From: Herbiconiux sp.
GTDB lineage: Bacteria; Actinomycetota; Actinomycetes; Actinomycetales; Microbacteriaceae
Assembly (NCBI RefSeq): GCF_004297105.1
Contig: NZ_SCVE01000019.1
Coordinates: 32,415-96,414, forward strand
Length of the DNA stretch: 64,000 nt
Reading direction: 5' to 3'
The stretch's first letter is position 1. Every line of letters starts with the position of its first letter. The position numbers and the translations under genes were made by a program. Below, piece by piece: positions 26,843-34,777 of this stretch. The notes below the pieces were generated by a model. It had not been told where the DNA came from, did not search any database, and worked only from the letters and a program-made list of their open reading frames with translations.

Positions 26843-27096
26843 GCCGAGCCGTCGGCCCCGCCGTCGTGGCCGTCGGGGTTGGCGCCGCCATCGGCGGTGC
26901 CCTCTCCCTCGTCGGCCGAGCCGTCGGCTCCGCCGTCGTGGCCGTCGGGGTTCGCGCCGCCGTCGGCCGGACCTTCGCCGCCCGCAGCCGAGCCGTCGGC
27001 TCCGCCGTCGTGCCCGCCCGGGTTCGCGCCGCCGTCAGCGGTTCCCTCTCCGCCCGCTGCCGCGTCGGTCGTGATGTCGTCGTCGTCGATTGCCAT
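26839..27096 (-). CDS. Small triple-repeat Asp/Gly/His peptide, candidate modified-peptide precursor
   Basis: 85 residues. A short acidic leader-like start (MAIDDDDITTDAAA) is followed by three copies of a 24-residue unit containing ADGGANP(G/D)GHDGGADGSA, at residues 20-37, 44-61 and 68-85; the last copy ends exactly at the C-terminus. Each copy has one Asn, one Pro, one His and several Asp, and there is no Cys, Lys or Arg anywhere. The Shine-Dalgarno AGAGGAGA precedes the ATG with good spacing. The stop overlaps the GTG of the JmjC/cupin oxygenase by four bases. The pattern resembles multi-core RiPP precursors; a disordered acidic accessory protein is the alternative. No homologue is recognised. 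Confidence 0.75.
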   Translation of the reverse strand: MAIDDDDITTDAAAGGEGTADGGANPGGHDGGADGSAAGGEGPADGGANPDGHDGGADGSADEGEGTADGGANPDGHDGGADGSA

Positions 27097-27325
27097 CTGG
27101 ATCTCCTCTCACCGGCGGCATGGTGCCGTCGCTCGAAGCGTACGCCCGGCATCCGACGTCGCGCATCCTCCTGGCGTCACGGATAGACACCGCGGTGGGA
27201 CCCGGTTGGAGACTTGTCGGCTCGCGATGTGACGTGATAGGTGTCGACGAACCAGCCCTCCGAAGGCCCATCCGACGGCAGGCGCATGCGGGAGGTCTTG
27301 ATTTCCGCCGGACACGGGACCACTG

Positions 27326-27344
27326 TTGTCTAGTCTGTCCATAC
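27326..27344. promoter_or_regulatory. GntR operator candidate 1 (TTGTCTAGTCTGTCCATAC)
   Basis: This 19-mer, 41 bases before the GntR start, matches 17 of 19 bases of the site at 33439 in the divergent sugar promoter. It probably mediates autoregulation. The surrounding 288-base gap (27097-27384) otherwise shows no gene; it must also hold the minus-strand promoter of the small peptide. Confidence 0.65.
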
Positions 27345-27384
27345 GCATGGCAGGATCGGGTGATGACGCAGTCGAGGGAGGGTC

Positions 27385-28137
27385 TTGGTCCAGGCGATTG
27401 AGAGGGACTCTGAGGTTCCCTATTACGAGCAGCTGTTCGCGATTCTGCGCGAGCAGGTCATGGCAGGGGAGTTCGACGACGGCGAGAGACTGCCCAGCGA
27501 GCTCGAGTTGTGTCGCGAGTACGGTTTGTCCCGTGCCACGGTTCGGCAGACCTTCCTGAAGCTCGAGAGCGAGGGGTACGCGCGCCGCGTGCCACGGCGG
27601 GGCGTCTTCGCGGCGAAACCCTCGGAGTCGTCGGGATGGACCATCCAAGACCCGCAGGGCTTCCTCGAATCTCAGATCCAGCACGGCCAGGTCGGGATCG
27701 AGACGGCGGTGCTGCGGGCCCAGTTCGTGGTTCCGCCCGAGCATGTCTCCCAACTGCTCGACACGGGCGCCGCTGAGAAGGTGTTCGAACTCGTGCGGGT
27801 GCGTTCCCGCGAGGGAAAGCCGGCGATGTACAGCACGAACTGGTTCCCCGGCCCCAGCGGCGAGGTGGTCTCCAAGGCGGCGGATGTTCTCGACGGCTCC
27901 GGATCCGTCAACCAGGCCCTGCGCGGTGCCGGGTACGTCACGGCGGGTGCCCGCCGCGTCGTGCATGCGCTGCGCACCCCGCCCGAGATCGCCGATGCTC
28001 TCGGCGTGGACAACGACGAGCCCATTCTGAGAGTCGGGTCGCTGTCGTGGGACCACGAGGCGACCCGGTTCGACTACTACGAGACCTGGGTGCTCACCGA
28101 CGTGGTGCCACTCGAGGTGAACGTCGCCGCGAGCTGA
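27385..28137 (+). CDS. GntR-family regulator, HutC/UTRA subfamily
   Basis: 250 residues. The N-terminal winged helix is VPYYEQLFAILREQVMAGEF, GERLPSELELCREYGLSRATVRQTFLKLESEGYARRVPRRGVF; the UTRA ligand domain spans about residues 85-245, ending RFDYYETWVLTDVVPLEV. UTRA regulators bind phosphorylated sugars or related metabolites and release DNA. The TTG at 27385 is the only reasonable start, with GAGGGAGG very close in front. Its 3' end overlaps the end of a convergent FGGY kinase gene by 61 bases. It very likely controls the sugar island to its right. Confidence 0.93.
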   Translation: MVQAIERDSEVPYYEQLFAILREQVMAGEFDDGERLPSELELCREYGLSRATVRQTFLKLESEGYARRVPRRGVFAAKPSESSGWTIQDPQGFLESQIQHGQVGIETAVLRAQFVVPPEHVSQLLDTGAAEKVFELVRVRSREGKPAMYSTNWFPGPSGEVVSKAADVLDGSGSVNQALRGAGYVTAGARRVVHALRTPPEIADALGVDNDEPILRVGSLSWDHEATRFDYYETWVLTDVVPLEVNVAAS

Positions 28138-29537
28138 GTGCCGCCGAGCGCTCGCGCCGGATCCGGCTCCCAGCCTCGCGCCTTCGCCGCCAGGAGCGCC
28201 GCGCCCACGGCCGTGACCTCGGGCTCGAGGATGGCTGCGGTGCGGTATCCGTTCACGGCGGTCTTGATCTCGACCCAGCCGGGGGAGCGCACCCAGCCGC
28301 CGGCCAGGCGCACCTCGCTGCCGGCACCCGCGCGGGCGTCGAGGGCGGGGGCACTCGTCCCGCCGCCGGGAGTTCCGGCGGTCGATCCCACCGCGTCGAG
28401 CCCGCCCACGAGGGCCGCCCGCACGGCATCCACAGCGTCCCTCCCCGCGCATGCCAGCGCCCCGAGCACCGCCGAGGCCCGTGCCAGCGGATCGCGCGGG
28501 GCATCGAGCGCGTACATCGGCCGGCCGCCGCCTCTGCTGCCCGGTACGAAGAATCCGTCTTCCAGCACGGGAACCGGCGCCGCACCTCCCTCGAGCAGCG
28601 CCCTCAGCTGCCGTGCCACGGCCGGGTCCTGGGCCGCCCACTCCACGTTGCGACTGAGTTCCTCCACCCGGAGCAGTGTGGCGCCTGCCGACCGGATGCC
28701 GGGTGCGACATCGATGCCCTCGCGCCGACCGGCCACGGGCCGAGGCGACTGAGCCACCACCACCTCGGCGGTGCCCATCGAGTCCAGCACCGCTCCCGGC
28801 ACCAGTTGGTCGACGCCCCAGCCCCCGATCGGATGGTCGTGCCCACCGGCCACGACCATCGCGTCGGCCGCCAGTAGTCCGGCCGCTCGCAGCACGGCGG
28901 AGTCGAGTGCACCCACGGGCTCGCCGGTGCTCACGACCGGCGGAAGAAGAGAGGACGTGCCCAGGGTGAGCGCAACCCGCTCGTCGGCCCAGGCGCGGTC
29001 GCGCGAGCGCCATGCCCCCGTGCGGGAAGCCAACGTGTCGCTGAGGAACGGCCGACCACTCCAGCGCACACCGGCGAGGTCGCTGAGCGCCACCCAGCTC
29101 GCCGCCGAATCGGCACCCGGCTGGCGGCGGGCCCAGCTCCAGCCCACCAGCGTGCGCACCGGATCCGCGGCGGTGTCGAACTCCCCGTCTGCCACGAGCT
29201 GGGGCTCGAACGTGCGGTAGATACGGTTGCGCCGGGGGTCGAACCAGGCCAGTGCTTTGGTGAGCGGATAGAGCGCCGCATCCACGAGCACGCCGTCTTC
29301 GCCCACTCCGGCGGAACAGATCGCGTGCACCTCGAAGCGCTGCCCGCACACCTCGAGCACCATCTCCTCGACCGCCGCGAAGAGGGCATCCGCGTCGATC
29401 CAGAGCCCTTCGGCATCGCGAGGGGTGCGCCGTACGGCGCGCGCCACCACGGTGCCCTCGCGGTCGAGCGCCACCACCTTGGCGTTGGTGCTGCCGATGT
29501 CGACACCGCACGCGACGGGAGTTCTGAGGGTGCTCAC
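28077..29537 (-). CDS. FGGY-family carbohydrate kinase (kinase A)
   Basis: 486 residues from a GTG preceded by GGAGGGAGAGG. The N-terminal ATPase fold opens with ACGVDIGSTNAKVVALDREG; the catalytic Asp lies in VVAGGHDHPIGGWG, and the second-domain nucleotide loop in the GTAEVVVAQ and ACAGRDAVDAV regions. FGGY kinases phosphorylate ketoses, polyols or glycerol. It is the last gene of a four-gene minus-strand operon after aldolase, kinase C and kinase B, 64 bases from kinase B. The GHDH signature groups it with kinase C rather than with xylulokinase-like kinase B. The last 20 codons overlap the convergent GntR gene. Confidence 0.88.
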   Translation of the reverse strand: MSTLRTPVACGVDIGSTNAKVVALDREGTVVARAVRRTPRDAEGLWIDADALFAAVEEMVLEVCGQRFEVHAICSAGVGEDGVLVDAALYPLTKALAWFDPRRNRIYRTFEPQLVADGEFDTAADPVRTLVGWSWARRQPGADSAASWVALSDLAGVRWSGRPFLSDTLASRTGAWRSRDRAWADERVALTLGTSSLLPPVVSTGEPVGALDSAVLRAAGLLAADAMVVAGGHDHPIGGWGVDQLVPGAVLDSMGTAEVVVAQSPRPVAGRREGIDVAPGIRSAGATLLRVEELSRNVEWAAQDPAVARQLRALLEGGAAPVPVLEDGFFVPGSRGGGRPMYALDAPRDPLARASAVLGALACAGRDAVDAVRAALVGGLDAVGSTAGTPGGGTSAPALDARAGAGSEVRLAGGWVRSPGWVEIKTAVNGYRTAAILEPEVTAVGAALLAAKARGWEPDPARALGGTQLAATFTSSGTTSVSTQVS

Positions 29538-29601
29538 AGCCTCTCCCTCCGCGCGATTCCGGGGCCGTAGTGATCCTACTGGCGTGCGGCGGCGAGCGGA
29601 G

Positions 29602-31074
29602 TCAGGGGGTGGGCGACAGTGCGCGGGCCGGGCGAACCGCCGCCGCACCAGGGGTCGACGGGTACCCGAGCGACGTCTTCGCGGCCTCGTGCTGTTCGGC
29701 GATACGAGGCTCGAACGGCGGTCGCGCCAACTCCTCCACCGTGACCTCCCAGGACGGGAACGAGCCGGTCAAGGCGCAAGCCGCCTGCATGGCGGATCCC
29801 TTCGCCACGTACTCGTCGGCGGCCGGCACCGTCACCGGCAGCGAGACCATCTGGGCGAGGATGCGTTGCACCGCCGGACTCTCGGCCGCCCCGCCGATGA
29901 GCAGCAGCCGCCCCACCGGCACATCGCAGGCCGACAGGTTCCCCAGCATGGCCACCTGGCTGGCGAGGGTGCCCTCGATCACCGAGCGCGCGAAGTTCGG
30001 CCGGGTGAAGTTCTCGAGCGAGGCGTTCAGCAGCGAACCGCGCTCGTGCGGCAGATCGGGAGTGCGTTCGCCCACGAAGTAGGGCAGGAGGGTGAGTCCG
30101 TCCGATCCGGGCCGGGCCTGCAGGGCGAGCTCCGAGAGCTCTGCGAGCGTGCAGCCCAGAAGGGAGGCGCCGAGCTCGAAGTTGCGGGCCGCGTTCAGCG
30201 TCGCCACGAGGGGCAGATGGTCGCCGGTGGCGTCGGCGTAGTTGCACACGTAACCGTCGAAGTCGTGCACCGGATGCGCCGACCGCGCGTACACGACGCC
30301 CGAGGTTCCCAGCGAGAGCACTGCGTCGCCTTCTGCGAGCCCCAGCGCGAGGGCGGCGGCCGCGTTGTCGCCGCTGCCCACGCCGACCGGGATGCCGGCC
30401 GGGATGCCCGGGATGCCGTGTCCCGTCACTCCGGCCTGGTCGAACGGCCCGAGGATGCGCGGCAACAGGGCCCTCTTGCCGAAGGCGAGCTCGAACAGAT
30501 CCATCGTGTACTCGCCGGTCTCGGGCGACCAGTACGCGGTGCCCGAGGCCTCGGAGCGGTCGGTCACGAGCTCGTCGAGGCGTCCGGCCTGCGGGGCGTT
30601 GCCCATCAGCCGCCAGGTGAGCCAGTCGTGCACCACGGCCACGGCCTCGGTCTTCGCCGCGGACGCCGGGTCGACATCGCGCAGCCAGCGAAGCTTCGGC
30701 GCGGTGTCGGAGAGGGTGAGGGGGATGCCGGTGAGCCGGATCCACTCCTCGCGCCCGAGCTCGTCGTTCAGTGCCACCATCGCGGCGTGCGATCCGGTGT
30801 CGTTCCAGAGCGGGGAGTCGCACACCACGTTCCCGGCGGCGTCGAGGAACACCGGGGTGTGCTGCTGCCCGCTCACCGAGACGGCCGAGACGTCGTCGAG
30901 CCCGCCGGCGCGCTCGACGGCGGTGAGCAGAGCGTGCCACCACACCTCGGGGTCGACGATGGTCTGCGGCGGGTGCGAGGCCTTGCCCTCGCGCACGGCG
31001 CGGCCGGTGGCGAGATCGCGCACCGTCACCTTGCAGGCCTGGGTGGAGGAATCGATACCGGCCACCAGCGTCAT
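29602..31074 (-). CDS. Xylulokinase-like FGGY kinase (kinase B)
   Basis: 490 residues. It opens MTLVAGIDSSTQACKVTVRD; further landmarks are VSVSGQQHTPVFLD near residue 75 (xylulokinases have GQMHG here), SPLWNDTGS, the catalytic Asp in GVGSGDNAAAALALG and the phosphate loop LSLGTSGVVYA. This matches the xylulokinase branch, although the altered GQQHT leaves the substrate open. The ATG overlaps the stop of kinase C (ATGA), with an internal AAGGAG as ribosome binding site, so the two are translationally coupled. Confidence 0.9.
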   Translation of the reverse strand: MTLVAGIDSSTQACKVTVRDLATGRAVREGKASHPPQTIVDPEVWWHALLTAVERAGGLDDVSAVSVSGQQHTPVFLDAAGNVVCDSPLWNDTGSHAAMVALNDELGREEWIRLTGIPLTLSDTAPKLRWLRDVDPASAAKTEAVAVVHDWLTWRLMGNAPQAGRLDELVTDRSEASGTAYWSPETGEYTMDLFELAFGKRALLPRILGPFDQAGVTGHGIPGIPAGIPVGVGSGDNAAAALALGLAEGDAVLSLGTSGVVYARSAHPVHDFDGYVCNYADATGDHLPLVATLNAARNFELGASLLGCTLAELSELALQARPGSDGLTLLPYFVGERTPDLPHERGSLLNASLENFTRPNFARSVIEGTLASQVAMLGNLSACDVPVGRLLLIGGAAESPAVQRILAQMVSLPVTVPAADEYVAKGSAMQAACALTGSFPSWEVTVEELARPPFEPRIAEQHEAAKTSLGYPSTPGAAAVRPARALSPTP

Positions 31075-32516
31075 CGACCGGCTCCTTTCAGGGTGTCCCA
31101 GAGGGGACGGATGTCGTCGTGCCAGGCGGCGAGCACCGCGGTGCGCCCGGCATCGGGTGCGACCTCCTCGGGCGAGCACTGCTCCCACGACCGCCGTTGC
31201 CCGGAGGCGAGGGCCTGAGCGCCGACGGAGACCACCTCGGGAAGGAGGGAGACGCTCAACGGGGCACCCAGGAGATCGGCTTTGAGCTGGAGCCAGAGGG
31301 GGTTGCGGCCGGCGGGGCCGATCACCTTGATGGCTTCGGGACGCTCGGGGAAGAGTGCCAGCACGTCCTGGAACTGGAGCGCCATGCCGAGGAATGTGCC
31401 CAACACGATCTCATCGAGGGTGGTACCGGAGCCGATTCCCGCGATGATGCCGCGGGCCGCGGCGTTCTTGGTGGGAGGCGGGCTGCCGCGGAACTGCGGC
31501 AGCACCAGGGGGGCGCGATGCGCCGAGAGGTCGCCGACGACGTAGCGGGCGTGCACCCGTTCGACGGTCGCCGTGAGGGCCGCGGCATCGAGACCGAGCA
31601 TGCTCTGCAGCGTGGCGAAGGCGGATCCGCCGGTGGGGATGGAGGCGAACAGCGTGTAGTCGGTTCCGGTGGGCGAGATGCCATTGGCCAGCATCGTCTG
31701 CTCGGTGTGCTCGTCGGTTCGGGGGGAGTCACCGAGGAACAGGAGACCCTCGGTGGTGCCCGTGGAGTTCAGTAGTTCGCCGCGAGCGAGACCGGCGCCG
31801 GCAGCGCCGACCATGTGGTCGTGGCCCGCCACGTGCACCTCGACGTCGGTGCCGAGACCGGTCGCGCGGGCGAAGGAGGCCGTGAGGGGGGATCCCTCGC
31901 CGGCGCTCCGGAGATCGGGGAACACGTTCACGGAGACCTCGAGCAGCCCGGCGATCTCCCGAGACCAGGTGCGCCGCTCCAGGTCGAGCGCCATGGTGCG
32001 ACTGGCGAGCGAGTACTCCGACCAGCGCTGGCCGGTCATGCGGGCCGCAAGGTATTCGGAGATGTTCAACCACTGTGCGCCGGCGGCTTCGGTGCCCGCG
32101 TGCGCCACCGCCCAGGCCGCTTTCGACAGGCCGTAGTTGGCGTTGGCCGGGAGCCCGGTCACCCGGTAGATCTCCTGCCGCGACGCGGCGTCGAGACCGG
32201 CCAGCCGTCCGGCGCCGCGATGGTCGTGCCAGAGGATCATCGGGGAGGCGAGGGAGAGATCCTCGTGCACCAGGCCGCCGGACTCACCCACGCCGGTGAG
32301 GGCGATCCGCTTCGTCGCCGCGCGCTGCTCCGGTTCGAGGCTCCGCACGAATCCCGCGATGACGGCCTCGAGGGCATCCACGTCGTAGACCTCACCCCAG
32401 GCATCGGCGGCGGTCGGCGTGTCCTCCCGGGCGCTGGCCTGGAGGGTGCTCGCGGCGTCGAACAGGCACAGCTTCACGCTCGTCGTGCCCACATCGACCG
32501 TGATCGTCGGCAGCAT
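31071..32516 (-). CDS. FGGY-family carbohydrate kinase (kinase C)
   Basis: 481 residues. Opens MLPTITVDVGTTSVKLCLFD; the catalytic region is HVAGHDHMVGAAGAG and the phosphate loop NSTGTTEGLLFL, followed by GPAGRNPLWLQLKADLLG, where the usual GG(G/A)ARS element is replaced. Substrate-contact segments are PMILWHDHRGAG and ANANYGLSKAAW. It is the second gene of the operon, 10 bases after the aldolase gene and overlapping kinase B. Three FGGY kinases in one operon is unusual and suggests either several related substrates or consecutive intermediates. Confidence 0.88.
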   Translation of the reverse strand: MLPTITVDVGTTSVKLCLFDAASTLQASAREDTPTAADAWGEVYDVDALEAVIAGFVRSLEPEQRAATKRIALTGVGESGGLVHEDLSLASPMILWHDHRGAGRLAGLDAASRQEIYRVTGLPANANYGLSKAAWAVAHAGTEAAGAQWLNISEYLAARMTGQRWSEYSLASRTMALDLERRTWSREIAGLLEVSVNVFPDLRSAGEGSPLTASFARATGLGTDVEVHVAGHDHMVGAAGAGLARGELLNSTGTTEGLLFLGDSPRTDEHTEQTMLANGISPTGTDYTLFASIPTGGSAFATLQSMLGLDAAALTATVERVHARYVVGDLSAHRAPLVLPQFRGSPPPTKNAAARGIIAGIGSGTTLDEIVLGTFLGMALQFQDVLALFPERPEAIKVIGPAGRNPLWLQLKADLLGAPLSVSLLPEVVSVGAQALASGQRRSWEQCSPEEVAPDAGRTAVLAAWHDDIRPLWDTLKGAGR

Positions 32517-32526
32517 CGGAGGCGTC

Positions 32527-33366
32527 CTACGCCACGGAGGGGTTGAGAGTGCGGATGCGGGCCTCGACCACGTCGGCGATGGCGGCCACGGCCCCTGTGG
32601 AGACGCGGATGAGCGACACCTCTTTGGGGTTCGCGATGTAGGCCTCGCCGAAGCTCCGGATCATCGCGTTGCGCAGATCGCTCGCCACGTTCACCTTCAC
32701 CACGTTGAACTCGTGCAGGCGGCCGAGCTGTTCGGCGGGCAGCCCCGATCCGCCGTGGATCACGAGCGGCACGGGGCTGGCGTCGCGCACCTGGGCCAGG
32801 AGGTCGAAGTCGATGCTGGCGTTCGGCACATAGCCGTGCTGGTTGCCCACGGAGACGGCGAGCATGTCGACGCCCACGGTCTCGACGAAGTGCGCCACCT
32901 GTGCGGGGTCGGTGGTGGCCGCGAACTCGGGGGCCACGTCGTCCTCCTTGCCGCCGATGCTGCCGAGCTCGGCTTCCAGCGCGAGTGAACGGGGGGTGAG
33001 CTCGCGTGCCCGCGAGGAGGTGGCGACGTTGTCGTCGTAGGAGGCCTCGGAGTCGTCGATCATGATCGAGGTGAACCGGGCGGCCAGCGCATCCTCCACC
33101 GACTGGATGGTCTTGCCGTGGTCGAGGTGCAGGGCCACCGGGGTCGTCGCCGTGGCGAGGCGGCGGGAGACCATGTCGTAGATGTACTCGTAGCCCGAGA
33201 GCGCCACATTGGTGGGCGCGACCTGGATGAAGGTGGGCACTCCCACGCGCTCCACCGCCTCGATGATGCCCATCGTCGTCTCGAGGTTGGTGGTGTTGAA
33301 CGCACCTGCCACGAGGCCGCGCGACGTGCATTCCTCGATCACGTCGATGCCGGAGACCAAAGCCAT
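32527..33366 (-). CDS. Class II ketose-bisphosphate aldolase (GatY/FbaA-like)
   Basis: 279 residues, typical of the short GatY/KbaY/FbaA type. Active-site residues are visible: Asp82/His83 in ALHLDHGKT, Glu133 in LEAELGSIGG, His177 in GNQHGYV and His204 in VIHGGSGLP, i.e. catalytic Asp and zinc ligands. It splits a ketose (1,6-bis)phosphate into dihydroxyacetone phosphate and an aldehyde. As first gene of the kinase operon it probably cleaves the phosphorylated product of those kinases. Shine-Dalgarno GAAGGAG supports the ATG at 33366; longer in-frame starts run into the promoter. Confidence 0.94.
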   Translation of the reverse strand: MALVSGIDVIEECTSRGLVAGAFNTTNLETTMGIIEAVERVGVPTFIQVAPTNVALSGYEYIYDMVSRRLATATTPVALHLDHGKTIQSVEDALAARFTSIMIDDSEASYDDNVATSSRARELTPRSLALEAELGSIGGKEDDVAPEFAATTDPAQVAHFVETVGVDMLAVSVGNQHGYVPNASIDFDLLAQVRDASPVPLVIHGGSGLPAEQLGRLHEFNVVKVNVASDLRNAMIRSFGEAYIANPKEVSLIRVSTGAVAAIADVVEARIRTLNPSVA

Positions 33367-33415
33367 TGTGAACACTCCTTCACTGAAGCGCCCGCAAGGC
33401 GCCGTTCGAGGGGCC

Positions 33416-33445
33416 ACGATAGCGGCAAAACGTCCGTATTGTCGA
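33416..33445 (-). promoter_or_regulatory. Promoter of the aldolase-kinase operon
   Basis: Minus strand: -35 TCGACA (33445-33440), an 18-base spacer and -10 TATCGT (33421-33416), about 50 bases before the aldolase ATG. The -35 box lies within operator candidate 2. Confidence 0.5.
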
Positions 33446-33457
33446 GTCTGTCCGTAC
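33439..33457. promoter_or_regulatory. GntR operator candidate 2 (TTGTCGAGTCTGTCCGTAC)
   Basis: Differs at two positions from the site in front of the gntR gene. It covers the -35 box of the aldolase operon, the right place for repression. Confidence 0.7.
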
Positions 33458-33496
33458 AGAACAGTCAATCGTGTCCCGCGACACGGAATCGGCGGC

Positions 33497-33526
33497 TTTA
33501 CAAACCCTGTCGAGCCCATGTATGTT
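33497..33526 (+). promoter_or_regulatory. Promoter of the ABC importer operon
   Basis: -35 TTTACA (33497-33502), an 18-base spacer and -10 TATGTT (33521-33526). The transcript should start near 33533, leaving a leader of about 85 bases before the binding-protein ATG. Confidence 0.55.
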
Positions 33527-33541
33527 CCGTACGTACAATCC

Positions 33542-33560
33542 GTACGAACTGTTCGGACAA
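33542..33560. promoter_or_regulatory. GntR operator candidate 3, inverted and weaker
   Basis: Read on the minus strand, TTGTCCGAACAGTTCGTAC matches candidate 2 at 13 of 19 bases, keeping both ends (TTGTC and CGTAC). It lies just downstream of the importer transcription start, about 103 bases from candidate 2. Confidence 0.45.
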
Positions 33561-33617
33561 CGCCGGCGCACCGCCGGAGACCTACTACGTCCTGCCACTT
33601 CAGAGAGGAAGTCTGCA

Positions 33618-34691
33618 ATGCGAACCGCAGCCAAAACGGGAGTCGTGCTTGCCGGCCTGACCGCGAGCGCACTACTGCTCGCCGGGTGTTCCAGCGATGG
33701 AGCCACCGCGACCAGCGCTGACACCAACAAGGCCGACATACTGCTCAGCTACTCCCAGCCGCACACCGACCCGTTCCAGAACGCCGAGAACGTGGGGTCG
33801 ATGGAGCGCTTCGCCGAGCTCGGCTACGGCACCATCCCGGCCACCAACGCCGACCGTGATGCATCGCAGCAGCTGACCGACATCCAGACCCTCATCAACA
33901 AGGGCGCAAAGGGCCTCGTGATCTCGGTCGGCGATGCGGATGCCATCGTGCCGGCGATCGAGTACGCCAACGACTCGAGCGTGCCGATCGTCGCCATCGA
34001 CGAGGCACCCGCCTCGGGCAAGATCGCCATGATCGTGCGCGCCGACAACGTCAACATGGGCGCCCTCGCCTGCGAGGAGATGGGCAGCCGCGTGAAGGCC
34101 GGCGATGCCGTGATCACGCTGGACGGCGACCCGGTCACCTCCAACGGCCGCGACCGCACCAACGGCTTCAACGACTGCATGGCCGAGAAGTACCCCGACG
34201 TGAAGCTCGTGAACGTCGCCACCGAGTGGGACCCCGCGAAGGCGGCGGCCGGCATCGAGACGGCGATGAACCAGTACGACAACATCGCCGGAATCTACAA
34301 TCAGAGCGATGCAACGTTCTTCCCGACGATCCTCGACACGCTCGACTCCCTCGGCAAGCTCATCCCCGTGGGCCAGCCCGGACACGTCGTGCAGGTGTCG
34401 GTCGATGCCAGCCCGATGGCGATGACCGCCATCCGCGACGGGTGGCTCGATGCCGCCGTGGCGCAGCCGATGACCGACTACATCGACTACGGCGTCGACT
34501 ACCTCACCCGGGCCATCAGCGGCGAGACCTTCCAGGCCGGCGAGACCGACCACGGAAGCGTGATCGAGGAGCGCAACGGCAACCTCGTCGACCTGCTGCC
34601 GACACCGGTCGTCACGTCGGAGAACGTCGACGACCCCGACCTGTGGGGCAACAAGGAGTTCGCTCTCGAGGCCTTCGGCGTCACGAAGTAG
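33618..34691 (+). CDS. Sugar ABC transporter substrate-binding lipoprotein
   Basis: 357 residues. The signal peptide ends in the lipobox LLLAGC, so the mature protein is a lipoprotein on the outer face of the membrane. The rest has the periplasmic-binding fold 1 of the RbsB type: ILLSYSQPHTDPFQN, NKGAKGLVISVGDADAIVPAI, VPIVAIDEAPASG and NQSDATFFPTILDTL. It captures a sugar or polyol for the permease. Shine-Dalgarno AGAGAGGAAG supports the ATG; an upstream in-frame start lies inside the promoter. It is the first gene of the plus-strand transport operon and should be strongly expressed, with a hairpin after its stop. Confidence 0.94.
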   Translation: MRTAAKTGVVLAGLTASALLLAGCSSDGATATSADTNKADILLSYSQPHTDPFQNAENVGSMERFAELGYGTIPATNADRDASQQLTDIQTLINKGAKGLVISVGDADAIVPAIEYANDSSVPIVAIDEAPASGKIAMIVRADNVNMGALACEEMGSRVKAGDAVITLDGDPVTSNGRDRTNGFNDCMAEKYPDVKLVNVATEWDPAKAAAGIETAMNQYDNIAGIYNQSDATFFPTILDTLDSLGKLIPVGQPGHVVQVSVDASPMAMTAIRDGWLDAAVAQPMTDYIDYGVDYLTRAISGETFQAGETDHGSVIEERNGNLVDLLPTPVVTSENVDDPDLWGNKEFALEAFGVTK

Positions 34692-34695
34692 GCGG

Positions 34696-34721
34696 TGTGG
34701 GGGCCGTGCGCGGCCCCCACA
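34696..34721 (+). terminator. Hairpin after the binding-protein gene (mRNA stabiliser/attenuator)
   Basis: GTGGGGGCCG (34697-34706) pairs perfectly with CGGCCCCCAC around the loop TGCG, plus a closing T-A pair. There is no T-run. Such hairpins after the first gene of importer operons commonly raise the level of binding protein relative to the membrane genes. Confidence 0.7.
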
Positions 34722-34777
34722 TCCCGAATGCCCCGCAACCCGAACGACCGGACGAGAGATCCGAGACGGAGACGTCA

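Noticed and set aside
29576..30943. Long minus-strand frame of 455 codons inside kinase B
   Set aside because: Arg/Ala/Pro-rich shadow of the FGGY kinase gene in a shifted frame; no domain pattern.
34226..34777. Upstream extension of the ABC ATPase frame by 184 codons
   Set aside because: It lies within the binding-protein gene in another frame; ATG 34778 has a ribosome site and gives the family length.
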